NCBI RefSeq assembly: GCF_030063455.1
Contig: NZ_JASITB010000005.1
Coordinates: 1-64,000, forward strand
Length of the DNA stretch: 64,000 nt
DNA from: Cryobacterium sp. PH31-O1
Lineage (GTDB): Bacteria; Actinomycetota; Actinomycetes; Actinomycetales; Microbacteriaceae
Reading direction: 5' to 3'
Both the position numbers and the translations under genes were made by a program. The notes under the pieces are model-generated. The model had not been told where the DNA came from, did no database searches, and saw nothing but the letters and a program-made list of their open reading frames with translations. The number at the start of each line of letters is the position of its first letter. The stretch's first letter is position 1. Positions 45,795-54,750 of this stretch are shown here, one piece after another.

Positions 45795-46835
45795 CTAGTG
45801 ACCGGAGGTCGCCAGGAGGCGGTCGAGCCCCCGGTTGATCTGGCGGGCCCAGAGCGGACCGCGGTAGAGGAACGCCGTATAGCCCTGCACGAGGGTGGCG
45901 CCCGCCGCGAGACGTTCGGCCACCTGGGCGGCTGTGTCCACGCCGCCGACGGAGATGACGCAAAATTCCTGCGGCACGACGGCGCGAATCTGCTGCAAGA
46001 CGGCGAGCGACCTGGCGTGCAGCGGGGCGCCGGACAGACCGCCGGCGCCGGCAGCGACGATGGTGGCGGCATCCGCTCGCAGACCGCTGCGAGACAGAGT
46101 GGTGTTAGTGGCGATGATGCCGTCGAGGCCGAGCTCAACGGCCAGGGCCGCGATGCGGGCGACTTCGGCATCCTCGAGGTCGGGGGCGATTTTGACGAGC
46201 AGCGGGGTGGCACCGGCGGCGCCCTTGACCGCGATCAGCAGCGGGGCGAGCTGGTCGAGTTCCTGCAGTCCGCGCAGGCCAGGGGTGTTGGGTGAACTCA
46301 CGTTGACCACGAGGTAGTCGGCCAGGGGGGCAAGGGTGTGCGCGCTCCGCAGGTAGTCGGCCGTGGCATTCTCCACGGCGGTGACGCGGCTCTTGCCGAT
46401 ATTGATGCCGAGAACCGGGCGGCCGGCCACGGTGCGCACGCGGGTCAGCCGGGCGACGGCGGCGGCAGCACCGTGGTTGTTGAAGCCCATGCGATTAATG
46501 ACCGCACGGTCGGCCACGAGGCGAAACAGGCGGGGTGTGGGGTTGCCTGGCTGGGCCACGGCGGTGAGCGTGCCCACCTCGACGTGGCCGAAGCCCAGCT
46601 GGCCGAGGCCGAGCACGGCCTCGCCGTCTTTGTCGAAACCGGCCGCGACGCCGAAGGGCGACGTGAAGTGCAGGCCGAGGGTGTTCACGCCGAGGTCGGT
46701 GCGAGGCCGGGTGAACCGGTGCACGAGGCGCCCGATGCCGAGTGTTGGCAGCAGCCGGATGACGGTGAAAGCGAGGTGGTGGGCGCGCTCCGGATCGATC
46801 CGGCTGAGCACGAGCTTGAAGAACAGCGGATACAT
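45795..46835 (-). CDS. pyrD: Quinone-dependent dihydroorotate dehydrogenase (class 2)
   Basis: 346-aa FMN enzyme of pyrimidine synthesis oxidising dihydroorotate with membrane quinone. The N-terminal amphipathic extension MYPLFFKLVLSRIDPERAHH, the FMN/substrate site PFGVAAGFDKDGEAV and VINRMGFNNHGA, the catalytic-Ser region LVVNVSSPNTPGLRGLQ, KIAPDLEDAE and GLSGAPLHARS are all present. ATG 46835 lies 6 nt after the nrdR stop. Confidence 0.96.
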   Translation of the reverse strand: MYPLFFKLVLSRIDPERAHHLAFTVIRLLPTLGIGRLVHRFTRPRTDLGVNTLGLHFTSPFGVAAGFDKDGEAVLGLGQLGFGHVEVGTLTAVAQPGNPTPRLFRLVADRAVINRMGFNNHGAAAAVARLTRVRTVAGRPVLGINIGKSRVTAVENATADYLRSAHTLAPLADYLVVNVSSPNTPGLRGLQELDQLAPLLIAVKGAAGATPLLVKIAPDLEDAEVARIAALAVELGLDGIIATNTTLSRSGLRADAATIVAAGAGGLSGAPLHARSLAVLQQIRAVVPQEFCVISVGGVDTAAQVAERLAAGATLVQGYTAFLYRGPLWARQINRGLDRLLATSGH

Positions 46836-46841
46836 CGAGCC

Positions 46842-47360
46842 CTAGGGTTTGTTGGCGGTTGGGGCGGTGCCGGGCGAAGCGGCATCCGCGGTCGTGCGGG
46901 CCTTGGACCGCGTGGTGTGCTCGGTGCGCAGCTGGGTGATAGCTGTCTCGAAGTCGTCGAGGGAGTCGAAGCCTTGGTAGACGCTCGCGAACCGCAGGTA
47001 GGCGACCTCATCAAGGTCACGCAGCGGCGGCAGGATGGCCAGACCGATATCGTTGGCGTCGATCTGGGAGGCACCGGTCTGGCGGATGGTTTCTTCGACC
47101 TTCTGGGCCAGCATGGCGAGGTCGGAGTCGGTGACGGGCCGCCCCTGGCAGGCCTTGCGCACGCCGGAGACGATCTTCTCGCGGCTGAACGGTTCGACCA
47201 CGCCGCTGCGCTTGATGATGTTCAGGCTCGCCGTCTCGGTGGTGCTGAACCGGCGACCGCATTCCGGGCACTGCCGACGGCGGCGAATCGACAGTCCGTC
47301 GTCGCTCGTGCGCGAGTCAACGACTCGGGAATCGGGGTGGCGACAGAACGGGCAGAACAT
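46842..47360 (-). CDS. nrdR: Transcriptional regulator NrdR
   Basis: 172-aa repressor of ribonucleotide reductase genes. The N-terminal zinc ribbon, [17 protein letters not shown] and [17 protein letters not shown], has two CxxC pairs and is followed by the ATP-cone domain ([20 protein letters not shown]). The C-terminal 25 residues ([18 protein letters not shown]) are a disordered tail. ATG 47360 is 9 nt after a TAGGCT box that overlaps the hisD stop. It lies between hisD and pyrD; no nrd genes are in the window. Confidence 0.95.
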   Translation of the reverse strand: MFCPFCRHPDSRVVDSRTSDDGLSIRRRRQCPECGRRFSTTETASLNIIKRSGVVEPFSREKIVSGVRKACQGRPVTDSDLAMLAQKVEETIRQTGASQIDANDIGLAILPPLRDLDEVAYLRFASVYQGFDSLDDFETAITQLRTEHTTRSKARTTADAASPGTAPTANKP

Positions 47361-47369
47361 GGTGCTGCC

Positions 47370-47375
47370 AGCCTA
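47370..47375 (-). promoter_or_regulatory. -10 box of nrdR
   Basis: TAGGCT on the minus strand, overlapping the hisD TAG stop, ends 9 nt before ATG 47360. A very short 5' leader or leaderless start is implied. Confidence 0.45.
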
Positions 47376-48686
47376 GCGGTCGACCGCGAACCGGGCCGTA
47401 ACGGCGTCGCCGTGGGCCGGCAGGGCCTCGGCGTTGGAGAGAGCCGTAATGTGATCAGCAACACCCTGCAGCGCCTCGCGGCTGTAGCGCACGACCTGCT
47501 GCGGTCGCAGAAAGGTGTAGGCGCCGAGGCCGGAGGAAAACCGGGCCTGTCCCCCGGTGGGCAGCACGTGGTTGGATCCGGCGACATAGTCACCGAGGCT
47601 CACCGGCGAATACGGGCCGAGGAAGATCGCCCCGGCGTTCTCGATCGTTTCGAGCACCGTGTCGGGATCGCTGGTCTGAATCTCGAGGTGTTCCGGCCCG
47701 AAAGCGTTGCTGAACGCGGCCGCGACCTGCAGGTTGTCAACGAGTACGATCGCCGACTGGCGGCCGCGAAGCGCCGCCGTCACTCGTTCGCTGTGAGTAG
47801 TGGATACCGCCAGCGCGCTTAGTCGCGCCGCGACGGCGTCGGCGAGTTCGGGCGAATCGGTCACCAGCACGGCCGCGGCGAGTTCGTCGTGCTCGGCCTG
47901 GCTGACCAGATCGGCGGCGACCAGCAGCGGATCGGCGGCGGCATCCGCTATCACGAGGATGTCGGTCGGGCCGGCCTCTGAATCGATGCCGGCCTGGCCT
48001 CGAATGAGTCGCTTGGCTGCGGCGACATAGACATTGCCGGGGCCGGTGACGATCTGCACCGGCTCCAGCCCGATGTCTTCGACACCGTAGGCGAGGGCGC
48101 CGATGGCACCGGCGCCGCCCATCGCGTAAATCTCGTCGACTCCGAGCAGGCCGGCGACGGCGAGGATGGTGGGGTGCACCCGACCGTCGAAGTGGCTCTG
48201 CGGCGGCGAGGCGAGGGCGATCGACCGCACACCAGAGACCTGCGCCGGCACAACGTTCATGACGACGCTCGAGGGGTAGACGGCCTTGCCACCGGGAACG
48301 TAGAGGCCGACCCGGTTCACCGGCTGCCAGCGCTGCGTGATGGTGGCCCCGGCTTCGATCGTGGTGGTCACGTGCGCGGGCACCTGCGCGGCGCTGGCCA
48401 GGCGCACCCGTCGAATGGTCTCGGTGATGGCCGTTCGTACGGCCGGGTCCAGTCCGGCGACCGCGTCGGTGATGTGGCTCTCGGGTACGCGCACCTGGCC
48501 GGGGCGCACCCGATCGAGGCGCTCAGCCTGGTCGAGCAGGGCCGCCCCGCCGCGCTCGCGCACGTCGGCGATCAGCTCCGCCGCGATGTCGGCGGCGTCG
48601 GCGACGCTGGTCAGGGCGCGCGGAACGGAAGCCAGAAGCGCGGCCGGTGTCGGCTCGCTTCCGCGAAGGTCAATAGTCTGGATCAT
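47373..48686 (-). CDS. hisD: Histidinol dehydrogenase
   Basis: 437-aa zinc enzyme for the last two steps of histidine synthesis. NRVGLYVPGGKAVYPSSVVM, IGALAYGVEDIGLEPVQIVT, GPGNVYVAAAKRLIRG, EAGPTDILVIAD and the catalytic FGPEHLEIQT are all present. The start ATG 48686 (MIQTIDLRGSEPTPAA) was chosen because a TAGGCT box lies 8 nt upstream; the open frame further upstream has no family character. Other his genes are not in the window. Confidence 0.95.
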   Translation of the reverse strand: MIQTIDLRGSEPTPAALLASVPRALTSVADAADIAAELIADVRERGGAALLDQAERLDRVRPGQVRVPESHITDAVAGLDPAVRTAITETIRRVRLASAAQVPAHVTTTIEAGATITQRWQPVNRVGLYVPGGKAVYPSSVVMNVVPAQVSGVRSIALASPPQSHFDGRVHPTILAVAGLLGVDEIYAMGGAGAIGALAYGVEDIGLEPVQIVTGPGNVYVAAAKRLIRGQAGIDSEAGPTDILVIADAAADPLLVAADLVSQAEHDELAAAVLVTDSPELADAVAARLSALAVSTTHSERVTAALRGRQSAIVLVDNLQVAAAFSNAFGPEHLEIQTSDPDTVLETIENAGAIFLGPYSPVSLGDYVAGSNHVLPTGGQARFSSGLGAYTFLRPQQVVRYSREALQGVADHITALSNAEALPAHGDAVTARFAVDR

Positions 48687-48694
48687 CGTGCCCC

Positions 48695-48740
48695 AGCCTA
48701 TCCGTGAACCCGCGTCACAATCCGCGGGCGGGAATAGGCT
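48695..48740. promoter_or_regulatory. Divergent -10 boxes of hisD and the flavin reductase gene
   Basis: TAGGCT on the minus strand at 48700-48695 (8 nt to hisD ATG) and TAGGCT on the plus strand at 48735-48740 (+1 near 48747, about 21 nt before ATG 48768) share a 46-bp divergent promoter region. Confidence 0.45.
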
Positions 48741-48767
48741 GACGTTGAAACAGATTGTTGGTTGAGT

Positions 48768-49352
48768 ATGCAAAGCAACGTTGAACCCTCCGTAACCGTT
48801 CCCGTCCCAACCCCGGTGCCCGCGATTCCCCTGTACGCGGCGCCTCCACTCGCCGCCGACCCGAATGCTCCCGACGACCTGGCCGCGTTCAAACACGCGT
48901 TTCGCCGCCATGCCGCCGGGGTCGCGGCGATCACGACCCTGGCGCCCGATGGCACCCCGGTCGGCTTCACAGCCACGTCCTTGGCGTCGCTGTCCGCCGT
49001 TCCGCCTCTGGCGACGTTCAACATGGCCCGGTCGGCGAGCTCGTGGGTGGCGATAGCCGCCGCCGACCGCGTGGTCATTCACATGCTTGGCGCCCACAAT
49101 CGTGCCGTCGCCGAGAAACTCGCCGGCCCACACGCCGCCCGCTTCATCGGCGAGCATTGGCAGCCCGGCCCCTACGGGCTCCCGGTGCTGGCAGGCGTCA
49201 CCAGCTGGATGATCGGTCGCATCGTGGAACGGGTGTCGGTGCACAACAACGCTGTCGTCGTCGTGCAGATCGAGGGCGGCGGCATGGGCACCGACGATGA
49301 GGCCCTGCTCTACCACGAGCGCACCTACCGGGTACCTGGCGCCGCCGTCTAG
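48768..49352 (+). CDS. Flavin reductase-like, FMN-binding split-barrel protein
   Basis: 194 aa from ATG 48768; a TTG at 48762 would add two residues. A Pro/Val-rich N-terminus of about 35 residues is followed by the domain AFKHAFRRHAAGVAAITTLA, FTATSLASLSAVPPLATFNM and FIGEHWQPGPYGLPVLAG, matching the flavin reductase (HpaC/ActVB-like) family. No partner oxygenase is near, so the physiological acceptor is unknown. Its stop TAG and the convergent acyltransferase stop share the palindrome CTAG (49349-49352). Confidence 0.85.
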   Translation: MQSNVEPSVTVPVPTPVPAIPLYAAPPLAADPNAPDDLAAFKHAFRRHAAGVAAITTLAPDGTPVGFTATSLASLSAVPPLATFNMARSASSWVAIAAADRVVIHMLGAHNRAVAEKLAGPHAARFIGEHWQPGPYGLPVLAGVTSWMIGRIVERVSVHNNAVVVVQIEGGGMGTDDEALLYHERTYRVPGAAV

Positions 49353-50170
49353 GAGCGGGACTTCCCCGCAGCCAGCTTCTCGGCAGCCAGCTTCTCGGCT
49401 GTCAGCTTCTCGGCGGCCTTGCGACGGCGACGCTCGGCCTCGACCACCGCGGCCTGCTCGGGGGTCGGTGCGGTCCCGCCAAGATGCGCGGGCTGCCACC
49501 ACTGGCCGGCGCCCGGCACCGGGTACTCCGCCTGCACCGCGTCGACGAGGTGCTGCAGGGTATCGTGTAATCGCAGGGTGGCCGCGGTGACGTCCTCGAC
49601 GCCGGCGGCGGCATCCGCTCTGAAGGGCTCACCCCAACGGATGCTGACCGGCACGCCCAGCCGCTCCCGCAGACTGGACCGGTGGTTCTTGGTCATTAGT
49701 CGATGGCCGCCCCAGACGGCGACCGGGATGATCGGCACGTTCGCGGCCTGCGCCATACGCACCGCCCCGGTCTTGAGTTCACGCACGGTGAACGAGGCGT
49801 TGACGCCGCCCTCGGGGAACACACCGAGCAGCTCACCGGCGCCCAGGGCCGTCACGGCCTGGGCGTATGCGTCACCGCCACTGTCCATGTCGACCGAAAT
49901 GTGTTTCATACCGCGCAGCAAAGGCCCGACCAGCGGCTGGTCGAAGGCACCCTTCTTGGCCATGAAGCGGATATGCCGCCGATTGTGCCGCCAGGTGACC
50001 CATTCGACCAGGGCGAAGTCGAGGTAGCCGAAATGGGTGATGGCGAGCACGGCGCCGCCGGTGGCTGGCAGATGTTTGAGGCCGGTCACGGCCGGGCGCA
50101 CCCGGAGCAGGCCGAACAGGGCGCGCCCGGCGCCGATGGCGGTCGAATAGATCGGCTCTCGCTTGTGCAT
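49349..50170 (-). CDS. 1-acyl-sn-glycerol-3-phosphate acyltransferase family protein
   Basis: 273-aa PlsC-type acyltransferase. The catalytic HX4D is THFGYLD (His about 46) and the substrate motif is LGVFPEGGVNAS. Probably makes phosphatidate, though homologues may acylate other alcohols. The C-terminus ends in a Lys/Ala/Glu repeat (AAEKLTAEKLAAEKLAAGK) encoded by a 15-bp DNA repeat at 49368-49412. ATG 50170 directly follows a palindromic TAGGCT element and is probably leaderless. Confidence 0.9.
   Translation of the reverse strand: MHKREPIYSTAIGAGRALFGLLRVRPAVTGLKHLPATGGAVLAITHFGYLDFALVEWVTWRHNRRHIRFMAKKGAFDQPLVGPLLRGMKHISVDMDSGGDAYAQAVTALGAGELLGVFPEGGVNASFTVRELKTGAVRMAQAANVPIIPVAVWGGHRLMTKNHRSSLRERLGVPVSIRWGEPFRADAAAGVEDVTAATLRLHDTLQHLVDAVQAEYPVPGAGQWWQPAHLGGTAPTPEQAAVVEAERRRRKAAEKLTAEKLAAEKLAAGKSRS
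49368..49412. repeat. 15-bp tandem repeat in the acyltransferase C-terminus
   Basis: Three units at 49368-49382, 49383-49397 and 49398-49412: two identical GCAGCCAGCTTCTCG units and one variant. They encode the EKLAA repeat at the end of the protein. Confidence 0.85.
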
Positions 50171-50192
50171 GGTGCCAGCCTAGGCTGGCACC
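50171..50192. promoter_or_regulatory. 22-bp perfect palindrome embedding a -10 box
   Basis: GGTGCCAGCCT (50171-50181) is followed directly by its reverse complement. The centre reads TAGGCT on both strands (50181-50186 plus, 50182-50177 minus). On the minus strand it ends 6 nt before ATG 50170. As RNA it would also be an 11-bp stem without a loop, 31 nt after the dnaE stop. Confidence 0.7.
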
Positions 50193-50223
50193 CTGTCATT
50201 AATCTGCGGCCACGGCCGAAGAA

Positions 50224-53200
50224 TCAGGTGAGGCAGTTCGGGCCGAGGATGCTCTTGAGTTCGCCGAACAGGTCGGCGCTCACCTTTACCCGATACGGCA
50301 GCTCGAACACCCGCGCCACATCACCCTTGACCAGCTTGAGTCGCACCTCGGCCTCGCCGGCGTGGCGCGTAAGGATCTCGCCGAGCGCACTCACCGTGTC
50401 GGTGGTCGCCCTGGCCTCCCCCACCGTGATCGAAACCATGCTCTGGTCGGAGCCCTGACCGAGCTCGGGCTGAAACACGCTGAACGCGTGCAGGTTCATT
50501 CCGTCGTCGCGCAGGCTGACCCGGCCGCGCACGACCACGACCGAGTCGCTGATCAGTTCCGGCGCGAACTCGAGGTAGGCCTTGCCCATGAACATCGCGG
50601 TGATCTCACCACCGAAGTCTTCGACCTGGATCATGCCGTACTGGTTGCCCGACTTCTTCGCGATGCGGTGCTGCACGCTCGTGATCAGGCCGGCCACCGT
50701 CACCGTGTCGCCGTCTTCGGTCGACTCAGACGCGATCAGGTCGGCGATCGTGGTGCTGGCATGCTTGGCGAGCGGAATCTCCAGCCCGGCGAGTGGATGG
50801 TCGGACACGTACAGCCCGAGCATGTCGCGTTCGTAGGCGAGTTTTTCTTTCTTGCTCCATTCGGGGCGGTCGGGCACCTGCTCGGTATCTTGGGGTTCGT
50901 CGAACAGGCTGTCGAAGTCGAACCCGATATTGCCGTTACTCTCTTCACGCTTGATCTTCACGGCAGACTCGACGGCGGACTCGTGGATCTCGACCATGCC
51001 GCGTCGGGTCGCGCCGAGCGAGTCGAACGCCCCGGCCTTGACGAGCGATTCGATCGTGCGCTTGTTGGCGACCGGCAGCGGCACCTTGCGCAGAAAGTCA
51101 TGGAATGACTCGAAGCGGCCCTTCTCCTCGCGGGCGCCGCGAATGGCCTCAACCACGTTGAAGCCGACGTTGCGCACAGCTCCCAACCCGAAGCGGATGT
51201 CGGTGCCCACCGCCGCGAAGAACCCGATCGACTCGTTCACGTCGGGTGCCAGCACCTGGATGCCCATGCGGCGACACTCGTTGAGGTAGAGCGCGAGCTT
51301 GTCCCTCGAATCGCCGACGCTCGTCAGCAGCGCCGCCATGTATTCGGCCGGGTACACCGCTTTCAGGTACGCGGTCCAGTAGGAGAGCACCCCGTAGGCG
51401 GCGGAGTGCGCCTTGTTGAAGGCGTAGTCGGAGAACGGCAGCAGAATGTTCCAGACCGTGGTGACGGCGTCCATGGAGTAGCCACGGTCCTGCATGCCCT
51501 TCGAGAATCCCTCGAACTGCTTGTCCAGCTCGGACTTCTTCTTCTTACCCATGGCGCGGCGCAGCAGGTCGGCTTCACCGAGCGTAAACCCGGCTAGCAC
51601 CTGTGCGATCGACATGACCTGCTCCTGATACACGATCAGGCCGTAGGTGGTGCCGATGACCTCTTTCAGGGGCTCTTCGAGCTCCTGGTGAATGGGAATG
51701 ATCTCCTGCACACCGGTTTTGCGCAGCGCATAGTTGGTGTGCGAGTTGGCGCCCATGGGCCCGGGACGGTACAGGGCGATGACGGCCGAGATGTCTTCGA
51801 AGTTGTCGGGCTTCATGAGCCGCAACAGGGCACGCATCGGCCCGCCGTCGAGCTGGAACACGCCGAGCGTGTCGCCGCGGGCGAGCAGTTCGTAGGCGGC
51901 GGGATCTTCGAGGCCGAGGTCTTCGAGTACGGGCCGGTGACCACGGTTCACGGCGATGTTGTCGAGGGTGTCGTCGATGATCGTGAGGTTGCGCAGCCCC
52001 AAAAAGTCCATCTTGATCAGTCCGAGGGCTTCGGAGGCCGGGTAGTCGAATTGCGTGACGACCTGGCCATCCGCTTCACGTTTCATGATGGGAATAATGT
52101 CGATGAGCGGGTCACTGGACATGATCACGCCGGCGGCGTGCACGCCCCACTGGCGCTTGAGGTTTTCCAGGCCGAGGGCGGTATCGAACACGGTGCGGGC
52201 TTCCGGGTCGCTCTCGATCACGGCGCGAAAGTCGGCCGCTTCGCGGTAGCGCGGGTGATCCTTGTCGAACATGCCGGTGAGGGGCACGTCCTTGCCCATG
52301 ATGGCCGGCGGCATGGCCTTGGTGAGTTTGTCGCCCATGCCGAAGGGAAATCCGAGCACCCGGGAGGCGTCTTTCAGGGCCTGCTTGGCCTTGATCGTGC
52401 CGTAGGTGACGATCTGAGCGACGCGTTCCTCGCCGTACTTCTCGGTGACGTACTTGATCACCTCACCGCGACGACGCTCGTCGAAGTCGACGTCGAAGTC
52501 GGGCATAGAGACGCGGTCGGGGTTGAGGAAGCGTTCGAAGATGAGGCCGTGCACGAGCGGGTCGAGGTCGGTGATGCCCATCGCATAGGCGACCATGGAG
52601 CCGGCACCCGAACCGCGGCCGGGGCCAACGCGGATCCCCTGCTGCTTGGACCACATGATGAAGTCGGCGACGACGAGAAAGTAGCCGGGGAATCCCATCT
52701 GCACGATAATGCCGATTTCGTAGTCGGCCCGTTTGCGAACATCGGCGGGGATGCCCTTCGGGTAGCGTTTGGCCAACCCGATCTCGTTCTCCTTGACGAA
52801 CCAGCTTTCCTCGTTCTCACCCTCCGGGCAGGGAAACCGGGGCATGTAGTTGGCTTTGGTGTTGAATTCCACTTCGCAGCGCTCGGCGATGAGCAGCGTG
52901 TTATCGCAGGATTCGGGGTGGTCGCGAAACAGATGCCGCATCTGCGCGGCGGTCTTGAGGTAGAACTCGTTGGAGTCGAACTTGAACCGGTTCGGGTCGT
53001 CGAGGGTCGACGCGGACTGCACGCACAGCAGCGCGGCGTGAGCAGTGGCGTCGTGGGCGTGCGTGTAGTGCAGGTCGTTGCTGGCCAGCAGCGGCAGGTC
53101 GAGCTCCTTGGCGAGCTTGAGCAGGTCGGTCATGGTGCGGCGTTCGATGTCGATGCCGTGGTCCATAATTTCGCAGAAGAAGTTCTCCTTGCCGAAGATG

Positions 53201-53754
53201 TCCTGAAAGTCGCCGGCGGCCTTCTTCGCTTCTTCGTACTGGCCGAGGCGCAGGCGGGTCTGCACCTCGCCACCGACGCAGCCGGTGGTACCGATCAGGC
53301 CGGTCGAGTACTGGCTGAGCAGCTCGCGGTCCATGCGGGGTTTGAAGTAGTAGCCCTCGAGGCTCGCCTTCGACGACAGCCGGAACAGGTTGTGCATGCC
53401 CGCCGTATTCTCGGAGAGCAGCGTCATGTGGGTGTACGAGCCGGCGCCGCCGACGTCGTCCCGGTTCTGCCCGCTAGTCCCCCAGCGCACCCGGGTCTTG
53501 TCACGCCGATCAGTGCCGGGGGTGATGTAGGCCTCTGTGCCGATGATCGGCTTAATGCCGGCGTCCGTCGCGCTCTTCCAGAAGTCGAAGGCACCAAACA
53601 CGTTGCCGTGGTCTGTGATCGCGACCGCCGGCATTCCCTGCTCGACGGCGGCATTGATCAGGGGTTTCACCCGGGCGGCGCCGTCCAGCATGGAGTATTC
53701 GCTGTGCACGTGCAGGTGTACGAAATTGTCGGTGGCGGTTACTGGGTTACTCAC
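50224..53754 (-). CDS. dnaE: DNA polymerase III subunit alpha
   Basis: 1176-aa replicative polymerase of the DnaE1 type. The N-terminal PHP domain carries VHLHVHSEYSMLDGAARVKP and ITDHGNVFG. The palm catalytic aspartates are in SMPDFDVDFDERRRGEVIKY at about 417. The finger and beta-binding regions, a tandem HhH and a C-terminal OB domain (around residue 1000, TVAGLITSVQHRIAKKSGNQ) follow. The start is GTG 53754 with GGAG about 7 nt upstream. Other holoenzyme genes apart from holA are outside. Confidence 0.97.
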   Translation of the reverse strand: MSNPVTATDNFVHLHVHSEYSMLDGAARVKPLINAAVEQGMPAVAITDHGNVFGAFDFWKSATDAGIKPIIGTEAYITPGTDRRDKTRVRWGTSGQNRDDVGGAGSYTHMTLLSENTAGMHNLFRLSSKASLEGYYFKPRMDRELLSQYSTGLIGTTGCVGGEVQTRLRLGQYEEAKKAAGDFQDIFGKENFFCEIMDHGIDIERRTMTDLLKLAKELDLPLLASNDLHYTHAHDATAHAALLCVQSASTLDDPNRFKFDSNEFYLKTAAQMRHLFRDHPESCDNTLLIAERCEVEFNTKANYMPRFPCPEGENEESWFVKENEIGLAKRYPKGIPADVRKRADYEIGIIVQMGFPGYFLVVADFIMWSKQQGIRVGPGRGSGAGSMVAYAMGITDLDPLVHGLIFERFLNPDRVSMPDFDVDFDERRRGEVIKYVTEKYGEERVAQIVTYGTIKAKQALKDASRVLGFPFGMGDKLTKAMPPAIMGKDVPLTGMFDKDHPRYREAADFRAVIESDPEARTVFDTALGLENLKRQWGVHAAGVIMSSDPLIDIIPIMKREADGQVVTQFDYPASEALGLIKMDFLGLRNLTIIDDTLDNIAVNRGHRPVLEDLGLEDPAAYELLARGDTLGVFQLDGGPMRALLRLMKPDNFEDISAVIALYRPGPMGANSHTNYALRKTGVQEIIPIHQELEEPLKEVIGTTYGLIVYQEQVMSIAQVLAGFTLGEADLLRRAMGKKKKSELDKQFEGFSKGMQDRGYSMDAVTTVWNILLPFSDYAFNKAHSAAYGVLSYWTAYLKAVYPAEYMAALLTSVGDSRDKLALYLNECRRMGIQVLAPDVNESIGFFAAVGTDIRFGLGAVRNVGFNVVEAIRGAREEKGRFESFHDFLRKVPLPVANKRTIESLVKAGAFDSLGATRRGMVEIHESAVESAVKIKREESNGNIGFDFDSLFDEPQDTEQVPDRPEWSKKEKLAYERDMLGLYVSDHPLAGLEIPLAKHASTTIADLIASESTEDGDTVTVAGLITSVQHRIAKKSGNQYGMIQVEDFGGEITAMFMGKAYLEFAPELISDSVVVVRGRVSLRDDGMNLHAFSVFQPELGQGSDQSMVSITVGEARATTDTVSALGEILTRHAGEAEVRLKLVKGDVARVFELPYRVKVSADLFGELKSILGPNCLT

Positions 53755-53799
53755 AATGACTCCGACGAGTTGATGAAACGGTTAGGGACGAGTCCCGGG

Positions 53800-54750
53800 T
53801 CAGTCTCCGCGCAGCACCGCGAGGGCGTGATTGAGGTCGGCCGGGTATTCGGCGTTGTAGGTGACCCATTCATGGCTGTCCGGGTGGGTGAAGGCCAGCT
53901 GCTTGGCGTGCAGCCACTGACGTTTCAGACCGAGCCGGGCCGTGATCGACGGATCGGCACTGTACATGGCGTCACCGACACACGGATGCCGTTGCGCGGT
54001 CATGTGCACGCGGATCTGGTGGGTGCGCCCGGTCTCCAGATGCACCTCGAGCAGCGAGGCCGAGGGGAAGGCTTCGAGGGTCTCGTAGTGGGTGATCGAG
54101 GGCTTGCCGTCGGCCATCACCGCGAACTTCCAGTCCGACCGCGGGTGGCGGCCGATCGGGGCGTCGATGGTGCCGGTGAGCGGGTCGGGGTGCCCCTGAA
54201 CGACGGTGTGGTAGATCTTCTCCACCTCGCGGTCGTGGAACGCTTTCTTGAGCGCGACGTAGGCCGTCTCGGATTTGGCGACAACCATGAGTCCGCTCGT
54301 GCCCACGTCGAGCCGATGCACGATGCCGGCACGTTCGGCTGCGCCCGAGGTGGCAATACGGTAGCCGGCGGCGGCGAGGGCGCCGGGAACGGTCGGGCCG
54401 GTCCAGCCGACGCTCGGGTGCGCGGCGACTCCGGCCGGCTTGTTGATGACGACGATGCTCTCGTCGTCATGTACGACGGTGAGGTCGGGCACGGCGATGG
54501 GGATGATGCGCACCGGCTGCTTGGGCTGCCAGGTCACTTCGATCCAGCTGCCGGCTCGCAGTCGATCGGACTTGCCGACGATGGTGCCGTCGAGCACGAC
54601 GCCACCAGCTTCGGAGACCTCGGCGGCGAAGCTGCGCGAGAATCCGAACAGCTTGGCCAGGCCGGCGTCAACCCGCACACCCTCCAGGCCGTCCGGAAGA
54701 GGCAGCGATCGCCGTTCCGGTGGGCTGCTCAGGTCGACGGGACCACTCAC
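53800..54750 (-). CDS. RluA/RluD-family 23S rRNA pseudouridine synthase
   Basis: 316 aa with an N-terminal S4-like RNA-binding domain ([20 protein letters not shown]) and a pseudouridine synthase core. [14 protein letters not shown] precedes the catalytic Asp in [20 protein letters not shown], and [19 protein letters not shown] follows. The exact target uridines are not determined from sequence. GTG start 54750 overlaps the lspA stop (GTGA). The usual lspA-rluD pairing is preserved. Confidence 0.93.
   Translation of the reverse strand: MSGPVDLSSPPERRSLPLPDGLEGVRVDAGLAKLFGFSRSFAAEVSEAGGVVLDGTIVGKSDRLRAGSWIEVTWQPKQPVRIIPIAVPDLTVVHDDESIVVINKPAGVAAHPSVGWTGPTVPGALAAAGYRIATSGAAERAGIVHRLDVGTSGLMVVAKSETAYVALKKAFHDREVEKIYHTVVQGHPDPLTGTIDAPIGRHPRSDWKFAVMADGKPSITHYETLEAFPSASLLEVHLETGRTHQIRVHMTAQRHPCVGDAMYSADPSITARLGLKRQWLHAKQLAFTHPDSHEWVTYNAEYPADLNHALAVLRGD

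Noticed and set aside
46338-47822. A 494-codon plus-strand open frame across pyrD, nrdR and hisD
   Set aside because: Antisense to three recognised genes, with no domain of its own.
47373-49502. A 709-aa fusion of an upstream domain to HisD
   Set aside because: The extension overlaps the divergent flavin reductase gene and has shadow-frame composition. HisD begins at ATG 48686.
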